A stretch of 38,080 bases of DNA from Gammaproteobacteria bacterium (GTDB lineage: Bacteria; Pseudomonadota; Gammaproteobacteria; Methylococcales; Methylomonadaceae): the NCBI GenBank assembly GCA_018830325.1, contig JAHJSQ010000076.1, positions 1 through 38,080 on the forward strand. The letters run 5' to 3'. Position 1 is the stretch's first letter, and every line of letters begins with the position of its first letter. Both the position numbers and the translations under genes were made by a program. The notes under the pieces were generated by a model. The model was not told the origin of the DNA. It did no database searches and worked only from the letters and a program-made list of their open reading frames with translations. Shown piece by piece: positions 20,601-25,827 of this stretch.

Positions 20601-21968
20601 CATCGCCTTCACGGTCGTCGCGATACCGGACACGTCGATCGTTGCGCCGGAATCGACCAAAATACGACTACTGTTTCGGTTGACGGAATCTTGCAACGGG
20701 TTGATAGGGTTCTGTGTCGCTACCATATCGACCCGGCCTCCCGGCACGAAGATATCGGCGTTTTTCTTCACATGGATTTTATGCCCCATCGCTTCGACCT
20801 TCGACAAAGGCTGAACCTGTTCGTCAATCGCGGTTTCTCCCGTACCGAGTTCCGGCAATACTTCAGTCAAACTGTTCTCGCCGAAACTGACCGTGGCCGA
20901 CGTACCTAAACCATCGCCGATATCGGCAGCCCGTGTCGTGCTGGTCGCGCGCATTTCGAAACCGTCCGTCTCAAATACGGAGGCCCTTTCGCGGGCGATC
21001 AGCCGGATGCTTCCATTGACATTGATCGACGTCGATGCCGACACTTTACCGTTTTGGTTGACCGCGAAACCGATCATCGTGACATTGCCGCGCCTTGAGG
21101 ATATTTCTCCTAAATTGCTGACATCGCCGCCGGTTTCAACCTCGACTAGAAGCCCTCGAACGTCGCTATCGCCGCTCGCCTCCTGCAAATAGACTTTATC
21201 GGTGGAAGCGGCGAGTATTGCTTGACCGTCGTCCGATTGTATCGAACCCTTATTGGTAATCGTCGGCGCGATGATCAAAATCCGCTCGCCGGTACCGGAT
21301 TGTACTTGCGCGCCTTCCTCGAGCGTGATCGATGCTCTAATCGGATTGCCGTTCGCATCTTTTGCCAGTAATGCTTTTATCGGCTGACCGCCCTCGTCAA
21401 GAACGGCGTCACCGTTTTGATCTCTGAGGACGAATTCATTGTTTTGAAATGCTGCGGAACCCGAATTAGAAAAAACTTTGGTGATGCCTTGATCGAACAC
21501 GTCGTCCGAGATATCGAGCGTGGAGGCTACCAAGCCGCGCACGTCGACGCGCGAATCCTTGCCGAATACGAAGCCGTTGCGGTTGACTAGATAAACTTGG
21601 CCGTTTGCGGTCAATGCGCCGAGAATTCGGCTCGGGTCGTTTTGGAAAATTTTATTCAGTGCGATCGAGGTGCTCGAAGGCTGTTGAAAATGGACCGAAT
21701 TCTCCTTGCCTATGTTAAAGCTTTGCCAGTTCAAGATCGCCCGATCGGTCTGCTGATTGATCTGCATGTGATTACCGATCACTTGCCTAGTCGCTTGCCC
21801 CATGCTGGCCCAAACCGCGCTCGGCACCGGAAGTTCGGCTTGCACCGGCGACATCGAACCGACCGCCAAGCCGCCGGCGACGGCCAGTTTTACGCAGGCC
21901 GCCGACCGTTTGAGACTAAAGCGGTGCGGATTCCGGACGGATGGTTGAGTTCGTTTTTTGTTAGCCAT
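11646..21968 (-). CDS. Giant TpsA filamentous haemagglutinin-like adhesin (3440 aa)
   Basis: The secreted partner of a two-partner (type Vb) secretion system. A long signal region ends near residue 44 (SPVQA). The TPS secretion domain at about 45-290 has the hallmark motifs NQQTDRAILNWQSFNIG, HFQQPSSTSIALN, DPSRILGALTANGQVYL and VNRNGFVFG (usual motif NPNG, here NRNG). The body is a very long beta-helix of SL-GSI-V-G repeats. From about residue 2450 onward, haemagglutinin-type AGRDI/SGNDI repeats appear (TAGRDIAYG, KAGRDIKGAV, AGRDIKFD), with some helical insertions (YRQAVTDYMRRLTGDD), fitting the DUF3739-type C-terminal part of FHA-family proteins. It ends SVDIVGFGDEDVH. I saw no Cys after the signal peptide. 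Its TpsB is encoded upstream, 493 bp away, with a c-di-GMP riboswitch in between. Start: ATG at 21968 with GAGG 9 nt upstream. The class is certain, the ligand unknown. Confidence 0.95.
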   Translation of the reverse strand: MANKKRTQPSVRNPHRFSLKRSAACVKLAVAGGLAVGSMSPVQAELPVPSAVWASMGQATRQVIGNHMQINQQTDRAILNWQSFNIGKENSVHFQQPSSTSIALNKIFQNDPSRILGALTANGQVYLVNRNGFVFGKDSRVDVRGLVASTLDISDDVFDQGITKVFSNSGSAAFQNNEFVLRDQNGDAVLDEGGQPIKALLAKDANGNPIRASITLEEGAQVQSGTGERILIIAPTITNKGSIQSDDGQAILAASTDKVYLQEASGDSDVRGLLVEVETGGDVSNLGEISSRRGNVTMIGFAVNQNGKVSASTSINVNGSIRLIARERASVFETDGFEMRATSTTRAADIGDGLGTSATVSFGENSLTEVLPELGTGETAIDEQVQPLSKVEAMGHKIHVKKNADIFVPGGRVDMVATQNPINPLQDSVNRNSSRILVDSGATIDVSGIATTVKAMESNIVEVELRLNQLKDSPLQRDGILFGKTILVDIRKGSPIADVQPDIDAIQRTLGERLAKGGEINLSSEGDTLVQQNAVLDFSGGAVTYLDGFITTTKLTSNGRIFDISEAHPSLKYDGIYGEVVKVYEKWGVRKVWKVDGPFSLARREAGYIEGHDAGRLTIKSPNPLLEGELKGGTASGRLQRTVDSKAYGGELLIDMRAASAVVQSVILSSAQNRVGVDVDLDDPFPVNDQGLNVALAIQSGMIGKSGIQDVSILTHGTVEIARNSTVGLADGGSLRLQGGSISVNGHVKGAGADLSLTTALNAQTIGRLDGSINIGKDAKIDLQGEWVNDRATPFALIDSMPVTIGGGNFVARANGDIALQSGSVIDVSGGAWLKTNGTIEAGEAGSVRMIAAAENIGSNITLDGTLNAYGIKNGGTLELEANAVAIRRKREDEIEGLRPLQLQEGFFGQGGFANYIIRSNVNGLVVDDGVNITLRQVNRVLDGAAITTGNADSIAAISRVSTLPLIQRSPSSLVLAANHSINPNPSSHLEIGGNAKIVADPLSSISLISDSSLFFDGTITARGGDVLMSIIPPVNLPDPLYQPTQGLWLGENARIDVSGIAITTVDALGRQGGEVYDGGSVILDAARGFVATNSGSFINVSGTSASLNLPRLNPNGFGLSYDPITVGSHGGSIEISAAEGLFVEGQMAGRRGNATGTLGATLSVGLDATRRDPDEGEGIILNFPTGPGVLQISQQIQPVLLGAFAEAGDALPAQLARKGYLASDQVSDGGFASLNVLADDEIRFKDDIALKIQGSLVMNSPKFGWVSSNPGNAGQVVLNAAQVKIGSTRHRTAIANPTGGNASLTVNADLIELNGGAFTSGFNEVNLNASNDIRLLGERIINTQMDFVGEFITFSNLNLTAKQIYPTTLSQFQLAVIGDPNGSIAIKGRGEGAPVLSAFGKLAFKAPNIEQNGVIKAPLGEIVLDADNSIKLGAQSMTSVSAEGEIIPFGVTEGGLEWLYPVGNRNIIVSAPEKRIALTSDRIQRDEGAVIDLSGGGDLLAYEFIPGIGGSVDVLATGESFAVIPGFNGYAPLDPFISTQANIDLGATVYLEGSDALPAGNYTVLPARYALLPGAYLITPQSGTRDMMPGTRTINLEGAPVVSGFLSIAGTNAQSQRREGFAVEPGSIALTRSQLNLTTANKFFAQQAIANETAMPRLPKDAGYVLFDAKNRLDLPTVRAEASNGGLAGLVDIIAENISIVNQSNGSVGGVVQLTTVDLNNLEVGSLLIGGSRSFDKATGTTKIDVKSETVTLSEDTVLEGAEIILTATDTLELKERSILSAVGEANASEQTNILETTGDGALVRVSVGNQVVKNRTGTVGAKGDLIIGQDSTIAASNGSVLLDSTRQLRMSGEVDAGKSLNISAEAINLGEVDNSLNGLSLNNMQLSRLNVDELSLNSRGNVNIFGNVHRTDDEGNSIVDNEGNFTSLEFGHLIIDSAGLAGHQMNGQNALVSAETITLKNKNSINGVVGAGSGELYLIADSMEIGGGAFKLSGFNSVDLTGKQSITGVGDSSLTSVGDLSITSGYLTGATGSKTTIDASGHNLSIAAIQDVQMPNKFGIAAELNLIADELAIEAPLLFRSGVVRAEAKTGDVVLAENGSIDVSGTVVTVGLSDPIHLQAGRIELISHQQNVVTNSGSRLSLNGITSVMDAGALTVSTVQGQAQLNGSINALGGNLASGGNVMLDVASFSDAGFSGINTLLSSSGFTGAIDIRLREGNLSIAQQDHINSKNINLAVDNGKLDIAGKLDADFADGGSINLSSSDALTLASTAELTAVALNPQGHGGKIKFSSIDGGGIVIENGATIDVSANGGKEGEVHLRAERLGANDINIGAIAQGAISGDSNVTVEAVEIYNYSNLNSTAINTIKNDTAAYMSAVAINDSINDKFGTGFEMAPGIEVRSAGNIALSSKWDLADWRYGPNDTPGYLTLRAAGDIVLQQDLSDAFAPGAIPFADSGFEIQVDDMLQSGRSWNYNVTAGSQIAAANSKAVTVGIGDIKIGNNVRVRTGTGDIDFTAGRDIAYGNNRSVVYTAGRPDDENPYGFKPIITGLDFYAEYPIDGGDISFKAGRDIKGAVTNQLVTDWLLRTGDWTRGDNAEKRPTAWGIGLSGTEFKPLTPDYRQNVGALGGGNVSITAARNINDLSVVIPTTGKQIGQPADPSDGFDTNYLTNVVEVNGGGDLSINAGANIAGGMIYVDKGTADIVAGGSLTAGSNQGRSPVLALGDSQLNVTVAKNIALEAILDPMVLPQGKITDKENLFFRYSADSQVTLTSITGDVVLKNNVSSMTSLFNQLNFAQNGALTALRVYPASLSAYALSGDVKLDGSLIMYPSAQGQLELYGAKNITTGNTGNPVNIVMSDTDPALLPSMSIPAQNYLELSRRLTISGQGDPSMIYSTIPNHINDVQPVLISTGTGNIIGKDPLLFVSAKHAEVMSGNDIRNVSFQIQHNFNDAQSVITAGRDIKFDIARNSLTGALTNRVQKIETSGPGQLTVLAGRNVDLGSSDGLFTVGNQVNPALAEDGASIDVIAGLAKTDIDVAAYAAGFLNDGGVFGDNYRQAVTDYMRRLTGDDSLSGDLAAEAFKSLAAVEQAHFNAHFLDALRTTFNDQMKVQGNKFSVAKNGFDNAGDDDERFNYKLEMDSAQLELLAATEALFPGTTVLAGVDGYSIDSVNGIVFDGGNDAGSILSAAFGKPRNKLQTGDISMFFSKIHSTDGGDINLYAPNGGVNAGLAVNSSGAKDASDLGVVAIKKGAVHSLVRDDFQVNTTRVMTLGGGDIVIGSTEGDIDAGRGAKTALAAPPPIVRFDEKGNMIVELPTAVAGSGIRANQAPDGSQGDALLFAFQGIIDASEAGVGGKDVTVGATAIVGSDNIDVGGVSVGVPAASSGSIAAGLGNVGNVAAAVQQAVDSSADAGKDASDKMASAAALGIISVDIVGFGDEDVH

Positions 21969-22030
21969 GTTCGTTGCCCTCGTTATGTTCCTCCGCCGAA
22001 GCGTCGGATACGATTGTCAATCGTCGATAG

Positions 22031-22105
22031 TGGCAACCCGGCCGTCTCGTCGTTCAAGACCCGTGGCTTTCCGTCCCCGCCTCACGGCGGGTTTGGCTTT
22101 TCCGT
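22031..22105 (-). promoter_or_regulatory. c-di-GMP-I (GEMM) riboswitch aptamer before tpsA
   Basis: Read on the minus strand, the segment has the core GCCAAACC, then a CCGCC-GTGA-GGCGG stem with a GNRA tetraloop, then GGGACGGAAAGCCACGGGTC. A second stem GTCTTG/CGAGAC follows, closing with GGCCGGGTTGCC. Order, spacing, GNRA loop and the A-C-G-n-AAAGCC joint match the Vibrio cholerae Vc2 GEMM aptamer as I know it (AAACC... GGGACGCAAAGCC... GGGGTTACC), with G instead of C in GACGCAAAG. It ends about 62 nt upstream of the tpsA ATG. The predicted role is c-di-GMP control of the giant adhesin. The expression platform is not obvious, possibly translational because a TTCG hairpin abuts GGAGG. Confidence 0.85.
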
Positions 22106-22211
22106 CAATTTACCGCATCAATGGCTGTAGCCGCTGGGCTTAAGGCCATTGTTGAATTTCTATCATTTGCGCCTGTTAAGCCTATCGCTTACAAGGCGTC
22201 CTCGGCTCCGC

Positions 22212-22282
22212 CGATCGCGACGTAGGCGTCGCTCCCACAGTGTTTTTTGCCCACCTGGCCTCTGTGGGAGCGATCCCCTGAT
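22212..22282. repeat. GGAG-type REP pair
   Basis: The unit GATCGCGACGTAGGCG then TCGCTCCCACAG (about 22212-22239) faces TGTGGGAGCGATCCCCTGATCG (about 22262-22283). It is the same family as 2362-2429 and adjoins the palindrome at 22285. Confidence 0.7.
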
Positions 22283-22284
22283 CG

Positions 22285-22310
22285 CCCCTCACCTAACGCT
22301 AGGTGAGGGG
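22285..22310. repeat. CCCCTCACCTA palindrome
   Basis: Perfect 11-bp arms CCCCTCACCTA and TAGGTGAGGGG around ACGC, matching the element at 5311-5334 with a compensated extra C-G pair. Confidence 0.8.
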
Positions 22311-22431
22311 AAGCCGAAAAAGCTGAATAACCGATGACCTAATCGAAGCCAAAACCTAAGCCCCGAAAAAAAAGGTTTAACCTTGCCGACTTCGATTAAG
22401 TCAATCGCGGCTTATCTTCATCGACCTCGAC

Positions 22432-22457
22432 ATCGCGACGTAGGCGTCGCTCCCACA
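22432..22457. repeat. Single GGAG-type REP immediately after tpsB
   Basis: ATCGCGACGTAGG then CGTCGCTCCCACA, ending 4 bp before the tpsB stop codon. REPs just after a stop codon often protect the mRNA 3' end or reduce readthrough. Here that would uncouple tpsB from tpsA expression. Confidence 0.7.
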
Positions 22458-22461
22458 TTAT

Positions 22462-24051
22462 TTAAAATTCGGCCGCGACCCTAAAATGCAGCCTCGGATC
22501 GCCGCTTTCTATCGTCCCTGCGGCGATAAACGGAAACGCGACATCCAAATTGGCGATCAAATATTTCAAGGCTTGAAACCGAATGCCGAAACCGCCGCTG
22601 GCCAGATTAAATTTGCTGTCGGTACCGGCCAACACATCTTTAGACCAACCTCGTCCGGCATCGAAAAAGACCAAGCCTTTGAGATTGTTGACCCATTCCC
22701 AGTCCTCGTTCATCGGCAGCAGCCGCGGCGAGTACAATTCGAATGAACCTTGCACGCCGTCGTCCGACAATACTTGCGTCTCGAAATAACCCCGGACGCT
22801 TTCATCGCCGCCGATCGAATATTGCTCGTTACTGATGATCGGCGAGTCGGATACTTGCCCCGATAGCCGGGTCATGAACTGCATTCCCCACGGCAGATTG
22901 CGCGAATAATCGATGTCGCCGTTGACGATCATGTAATTCGGTTTCGCCTGAAAGCGTTTGTCGGCAAATTCCTGCTCGTCGTTGCCGAGGCCGCGGATCG
23001 AAAAATTCAAACCGACGCTGAACGACAACAAGGACTCCTCGCCTCGTAAATTGCCGGCATACTGCACCATGAAAGGCACGTAGGTAATCGGCGTTTTCAA
23101 GGTATCCGCGCCGATCAGGTTCAAGTCTTCGTCGAACGACTTGTAATCCACGCCCGCCGTCAAGGTATGAAAATAATCGTCCTTTCCGGGCAACGGCATC
23201 ACCAAGCGCGCTCCATAAATGTCGCCGATACCGACCACCGACAAAGCTCCCGCGCTGGCTATTTGCGATTCCGAAGACGAACTAACCGCGTATAATGCCA
23301 AGCGATTTTCGGTATCGAACAACGGCATCACGTAGGTTCCGACCATAACTTCGACTTCTTCCGGTATCTCGGGCGAAACCTGATACATAAACGAGGCACT
23401 ATGAAATTTTTGCCACAAATTGTCGTAACGGATCGAACCGATCGTGCGCAAGCGACTGGTGTTCGCAACATTACGCCCGTTAACCTCGACTTTTCCGTGC
23501 AGCGGCAATTCGTCGCGGACTTTCAAATCCACTTCGAGCGTGCCGGGCGTGTCGCCCGCGCGCAAGATGGGCACCACGGTCCGATCCGAGGATTGCTTGC
23601 CGAGTTCGGCCAATTGTTCCTGCATTTTCGGCAGATTCGGCACATTGCCTTCGGCCAACTCCGGCACCTTGGACTTGATGGCGCCTAACGAAAAATAGCG
23701 CGAATCGGTCACGCGCAAGCGGGCCACTCTGCCTTCGGTGACTTCCAAATAAACGACGCCGCCGACCACATCCTGTTCGGGTATGTCGACCGACACCGTC
23801 TGAAAACCTTGTTTTTGGTAGACTTCTTCAAGCGCGGCGCGCGCTTTTTCCACCGTATCGATATTTTTGTCTTCGCCCAAAAAGGGATAGACCGTGCGTT
23901 CGATTTCCTTGCGTTCGAGCAAGGTATTACCCTTGACGCGCAATTCCCATAAATCGAAATGATCGGCGTCCTGGGCAAGCGCCGCATGGCTTAACAATCC
24001 GACCCATAACACCCATAACAAACGAAACGACAAATCTACCTTCCTATACAT
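22462..24051 (-). CDS. TpsB outer-membrane transporter (FhaC/ShlB family)
   Basis: A 529-residue protein. The signal peptide ends ALA|QDAD. POTRA-type domains cover about 34-200: LWELRVKGNTLLERKEI... AALEEVYQKQGFQTVSVDI... VVYLEVTEGRVARLRV, then NLPKMQEQLAELGKQSSDRTVVPILR and TLEVDLKVRDELPLHGKVEVN. A 16-stranded barrel follows, with the family's loop-6 motif (GGDESVRGYFETQ, VRGY) and a terminal strand ending in Phe (LHFRVAAEF). It exports the TpsA encoded next. It is co-directional and upstream of tpsA, the usual order. The start has no visible Shine-Dalgarno (ATTCTATG), so translation may be coupled or weak. It is preceded by the paired hairpins at 24080-24139. Confidence 0.93.
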   Translation of the reverse strand: MYRKVDLSFRLLWVLWVGLLSHAALAQDADHFDLWELRVKGNTLLERKEIERTVYPFLGEDKNIDTVEKARAALEEVYQKQGFQTVSVDIPEQDVVGGVVYLEVTEGRVARLRVTDSRYFSLGAIKSKVPELAEGNVPNLPKMQEQLAELGKQSSDRTVVPILRAGDTPGTLEVDLKVRDELPLHGKVEVNGRNVANTSRLRTIGSIRYDNLWQKFHSASFMYQVSPEIPEEVEVMVGTYVMPLFDTENRLALYAVSSSSESQIASAGALSVVGIGDIYGARLVMPLPGKDDYFHTLTAGVDYKSFDEDLNLIGADTLKTPITYVPFMVQYAGNLRGEESLLSFSVGLNFSIRGLGNDEQEFADKRFQAKPNYMIVNGDIDYSRNLPWGMQFMTRLSGQVSDSPIISNEQYSIGGDESVRGYFETQVLSDDGVQGSFELYSPRLLPMNEDWEWVNNLKGLVFFDAGRGWSKDVLAGTDSKFNLASGGFGIRFQALKYLIANLDVAFPFIAAGTIESGDPRLHFRVAAEF

Positions 24052-24079
24052 AGAATTTTGTTGGCTTTTACAAACAGGT

Positions 24080-24139
24080 CAGCCCCCGCGTTGCGGGGGC
24101 TGTGCTTTTGCATCCATGCCGGCCCCGTTGCAGGGCCGG
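24080..24139 (-). terminator. Paired GC-rich hairpins after the first PstS-like gene
   Basis: On the minus strand, a CCGGCCC/GGGCCGG hairpin (24119-24139) and then a CAGCCCCCGC-AAC-GCGGGGGCTG hairpin (24080-24102, 10 bp) lie between the binding-protein stop and tpsB. The following tract is only weakly T-rich (ACCTGTTTGT). It is likely a terminator or attenuator. The same two-hairpin module follows the paralogous gene at 25753-25806. Confidence 0.6.
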
Positions 24140-24160
24140 ATTTCCCATTGAATTGTCAAT

Positions 24161-25717
24161 TTACAGAGGTTTATCTGTCGGAGCTGGTGGAATTACCGGA
24201 ACTCTACAGTTATTCAAGACACCAATGGCCCCATGCGAATAAGGAATTACCGGGGGGGAATTTTGTCCTAAGGCACTAGAATATGTGTAGCCGTTTATTG
24301 GTGACGCTAAATAGCCGGATTGGCCAAAAGAATAGTCCGAATATTGGTTATAGATGTTCATATATGCAGGGTTCATTGAATCAGCAACAATCTTTTCTAT
24401 AATGCGCAATTTATTACCCGTAAGGCTGTTTTTGCGCCATTGGAAGCTTGTCTCGACCCAATCATTATAAGTCCCTTTGTGAGCATTAACTAATGTTGGA
24501 GCGACCCCGTCTATTTTGATAAACTTATACCCGGACTGAAGGTTGGCGTTTTTTTCCATGCTTTGCTGTCCGAAAGCCCAACCGACAATTGGCTGCTCGC
24601 TAAAGATGTCTTGATTATGTCTCTCTCCATTTATTGAGCGGCTATAGTTCGTCCCCTTATCAAAATCATCGAGACATTGATCCATACTACCTGAGCTGGA
24701 ATTAAGCAATGCGCGTGGCCCATCAAAAGGATTATCCCATTCTGAGGGGCTTAGGGTACCCGATGCACAAGGATTATTTAAATATTTAATATATTGTTGT
24801 GCTCCTGTCCCGGAACCACTAGTTCTTTTGCAAAAATGCACAAAATTACTGAATTCACGGCCAGTGGCAACTTTCTGTTCATTGATTAGTAAATCTACGC
24901 CCGGATAATCGGTGAATGAATACGTTTGCCCATCTTTCTCAAACTTGAATTCATCCCAATTTTGGATGGTACCACTGATTAAGGTTGCTATTTGTTGTCT
25001 ACTCAAACTCGGCATACATGTTTCAGTGTAATCACCAATTTGACAAGTATCGGGCAATTCCCCCCTGTCTTTTTGAATAACTTGCAGAGCATTGTACAAA
25101 CCATTCGTGACCGGAACGCCGAACAATAACGCCGCCACAACCCTAGTTTCAAGTAGTTGAGCACTAGCTCCAGTGACTGGATTATAGCCAGCCGGTGTAT
25201 TGGGGCCTCTGAATAGCAATGGTTCAACATCTGAAATACCAAAATCAGGAATAAGCAAGGTAAAAGGATCTGGTTCGTTGGTGTTGCATATCCAGTTGTT
25301 AGGGTTATCATTAGTTTGTGTGCAACTACTTTTAAAAATATTCAATGCTTCTATTTGTCTACTTTCAATTAGAGGAGCAACGCCGAGACCCGAACCGCCA
25401 ATTGAGCGTTTCAAAAACAAGACCTTTGCATCCCATTGCAGATTAGGAACTTTAGAGGCTTTTACTGTACAAAATATAGCGCTATGCGTCATGCCTCTAT
25501 TCTTTCCATTGATCCCCCCCGACAAATAGACATCGGTTGTATTTGGTTCGCACAAAGAATTAGTAATGTAGTTTCTAAGTCCATTGTCCATTGATGATGA
25601 TCCTGAAATAAATATGGTTTCATCAGGCACAGTGGTATTATTCCATGCCATCGAAACACTGGAAAATCCAGTGAGACACATGGTAATGATTGTACTTAGT
25701 CGCCGTTTTATTCTCAT
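24161..25717 (-). CDS. Secreted PstS-like periplasmic-binding-fold protein, paralogue 1
   Basis: A 518-residue protein. The signal peptide ends SVSMA. The fold resembles type 2 periplasmic binding proteins of the PstS group: FISGSSSMDNGLRNY at the start, LISGTIQNWDEFKF mid-protein (compare PstS GKITNWND), and TSGSGTGAQQYIKYL in the position of the PstS anion-binding SGT loop. Several Cys occur in pairs (TCQIGDYTETCMP; CKR...NPC), so disulfides are likely in the envelope or outside. It is a paralogue of the next gene (matching blocks include EKNA, VAPTL, SGYLA, NNC.VPV) but looks more AT-rich. No ABC permease or ATPase is nearby, so uptake is unlikely. It sits directly before tpsB, suggesting a surface role. 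It has a G8 tract next to the ATG and two 7-nt homopolymers inside. Confidence 0.8.
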   Translation of the reverse strand: MRIKRRLSTIITMCLTGFSSVSMAWNNTTVPDETIFISGSSSMDNGLRNYITNSLCEPNTTDVYLSGGINGKNRGMTHSAIFCTVKASKVPNLQWDAKVLFLKRSIGGSGLGVAPLIESRQIEALNIFKSSCTQTNDNPNNWICNTNEPDPFTLLIPDFGISDVEPLLFRGPNTPAGYNPVTGASAQLLETRVVAALLFGVPVTNGLYNALQVIQKDRGELPDTCQIGDYTETCMPSLSRQQIATLISGTIQNWDEFKFEKDGQTYSFTDYPGVDLLINEQKVATGREFSNFVHFCKRTSGSGTGAQQYIKYLNNPCASGTLSPSEWDNPFDGPRALLNSSSGSMDQCLDDFDKGTNYSRSINGERHNQDIFSEQPIVGWAFGQQSMEKNANLQSGYKFIKIDGVAPTLVNAHKGTYNDWVETSFQWRKNSLTGNKLRIIEKIVADSMNPAYMNIYNQYSDYSFGQSGYLASPINGYTYSSALGQNSPPVIPYSHGAIGVLNNCRVPVIPPAPTDKPL

Positions 25718-25718
25718 A

Positions 25719-25726
25719 CCCCCCCC
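25719..25726 (-). promoter_or_regulatory. G8 homopolymer in the ribosome-binding position
   Basis: On the minus strand eight G residues are followed by T and the ATG at 25717. It is the only purine-rich Shine-Dalgarno candidate for this gene, although 1-nt spacing is too short unless the 5' part of the run pairs with 16S rRNA. Homopolymers at this position can vary in length and alter translation. Confidence 0.45.
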
Positions 25727-25752
25727 ATTTCTTACAAATCGATTTATAAAGC

Positions 25753-25806
25753 CAGCCCCCGCCGAAGCGGAGGCTGTTGGATGCGTCCTTACCGGCCCCG
25801 TTGCAG
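25753..25806 (-). terminator. Paired GC-rich hairpins after the second PstS-like gene
   Basis: On the minus strand, GGCCC-TGCAAC-GGGGCC is followed by a 10-bp hairpin CAGCCTCCGC-TTCG-GCGGGGGCTG (25753-25776, one G-T pair) and then GCTTTATAA. It has the same order and similar sequence as 24080-24139. It lies between the two paralogues and probably reduces readthrough. Confidence 0.6.
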
Positions 25807-25827
25807 GGCCTATTTCCTTTTCGTCCG

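Larger units (their letters stand above)
21969..22461. other. tpsB-tpsA intergenic region: REP units and riboswitch leader
   Basis: In minus-strand order: a REP unit directly after tpsB (22432-22457), about 120 bp with no feature I can name, the CCCCTCACCTA palindrome (22285-22310), a GGAG-type REP pair (22212-22282), about 100 bp that probably hold a promoter, then the GEMM-like aptamer (22031-22105) and the tpsA start. After the aptamer there are small hairpins, CGATTG-A-CAATCG and CGC-TTCG-GCG, the latter next to GGAGG. No T-run terminator is visible. Confidence 0.7.

Noticed and set aside
11646-21968. Contact-dependent inhibition (CdiA) toxin
   Set aside because: No VENN-type boundary, no nuclease-like C-terminal domain that I can recognise, and no small immunity gene downstream; the C-terminus looks like a conserved FHA-family end.
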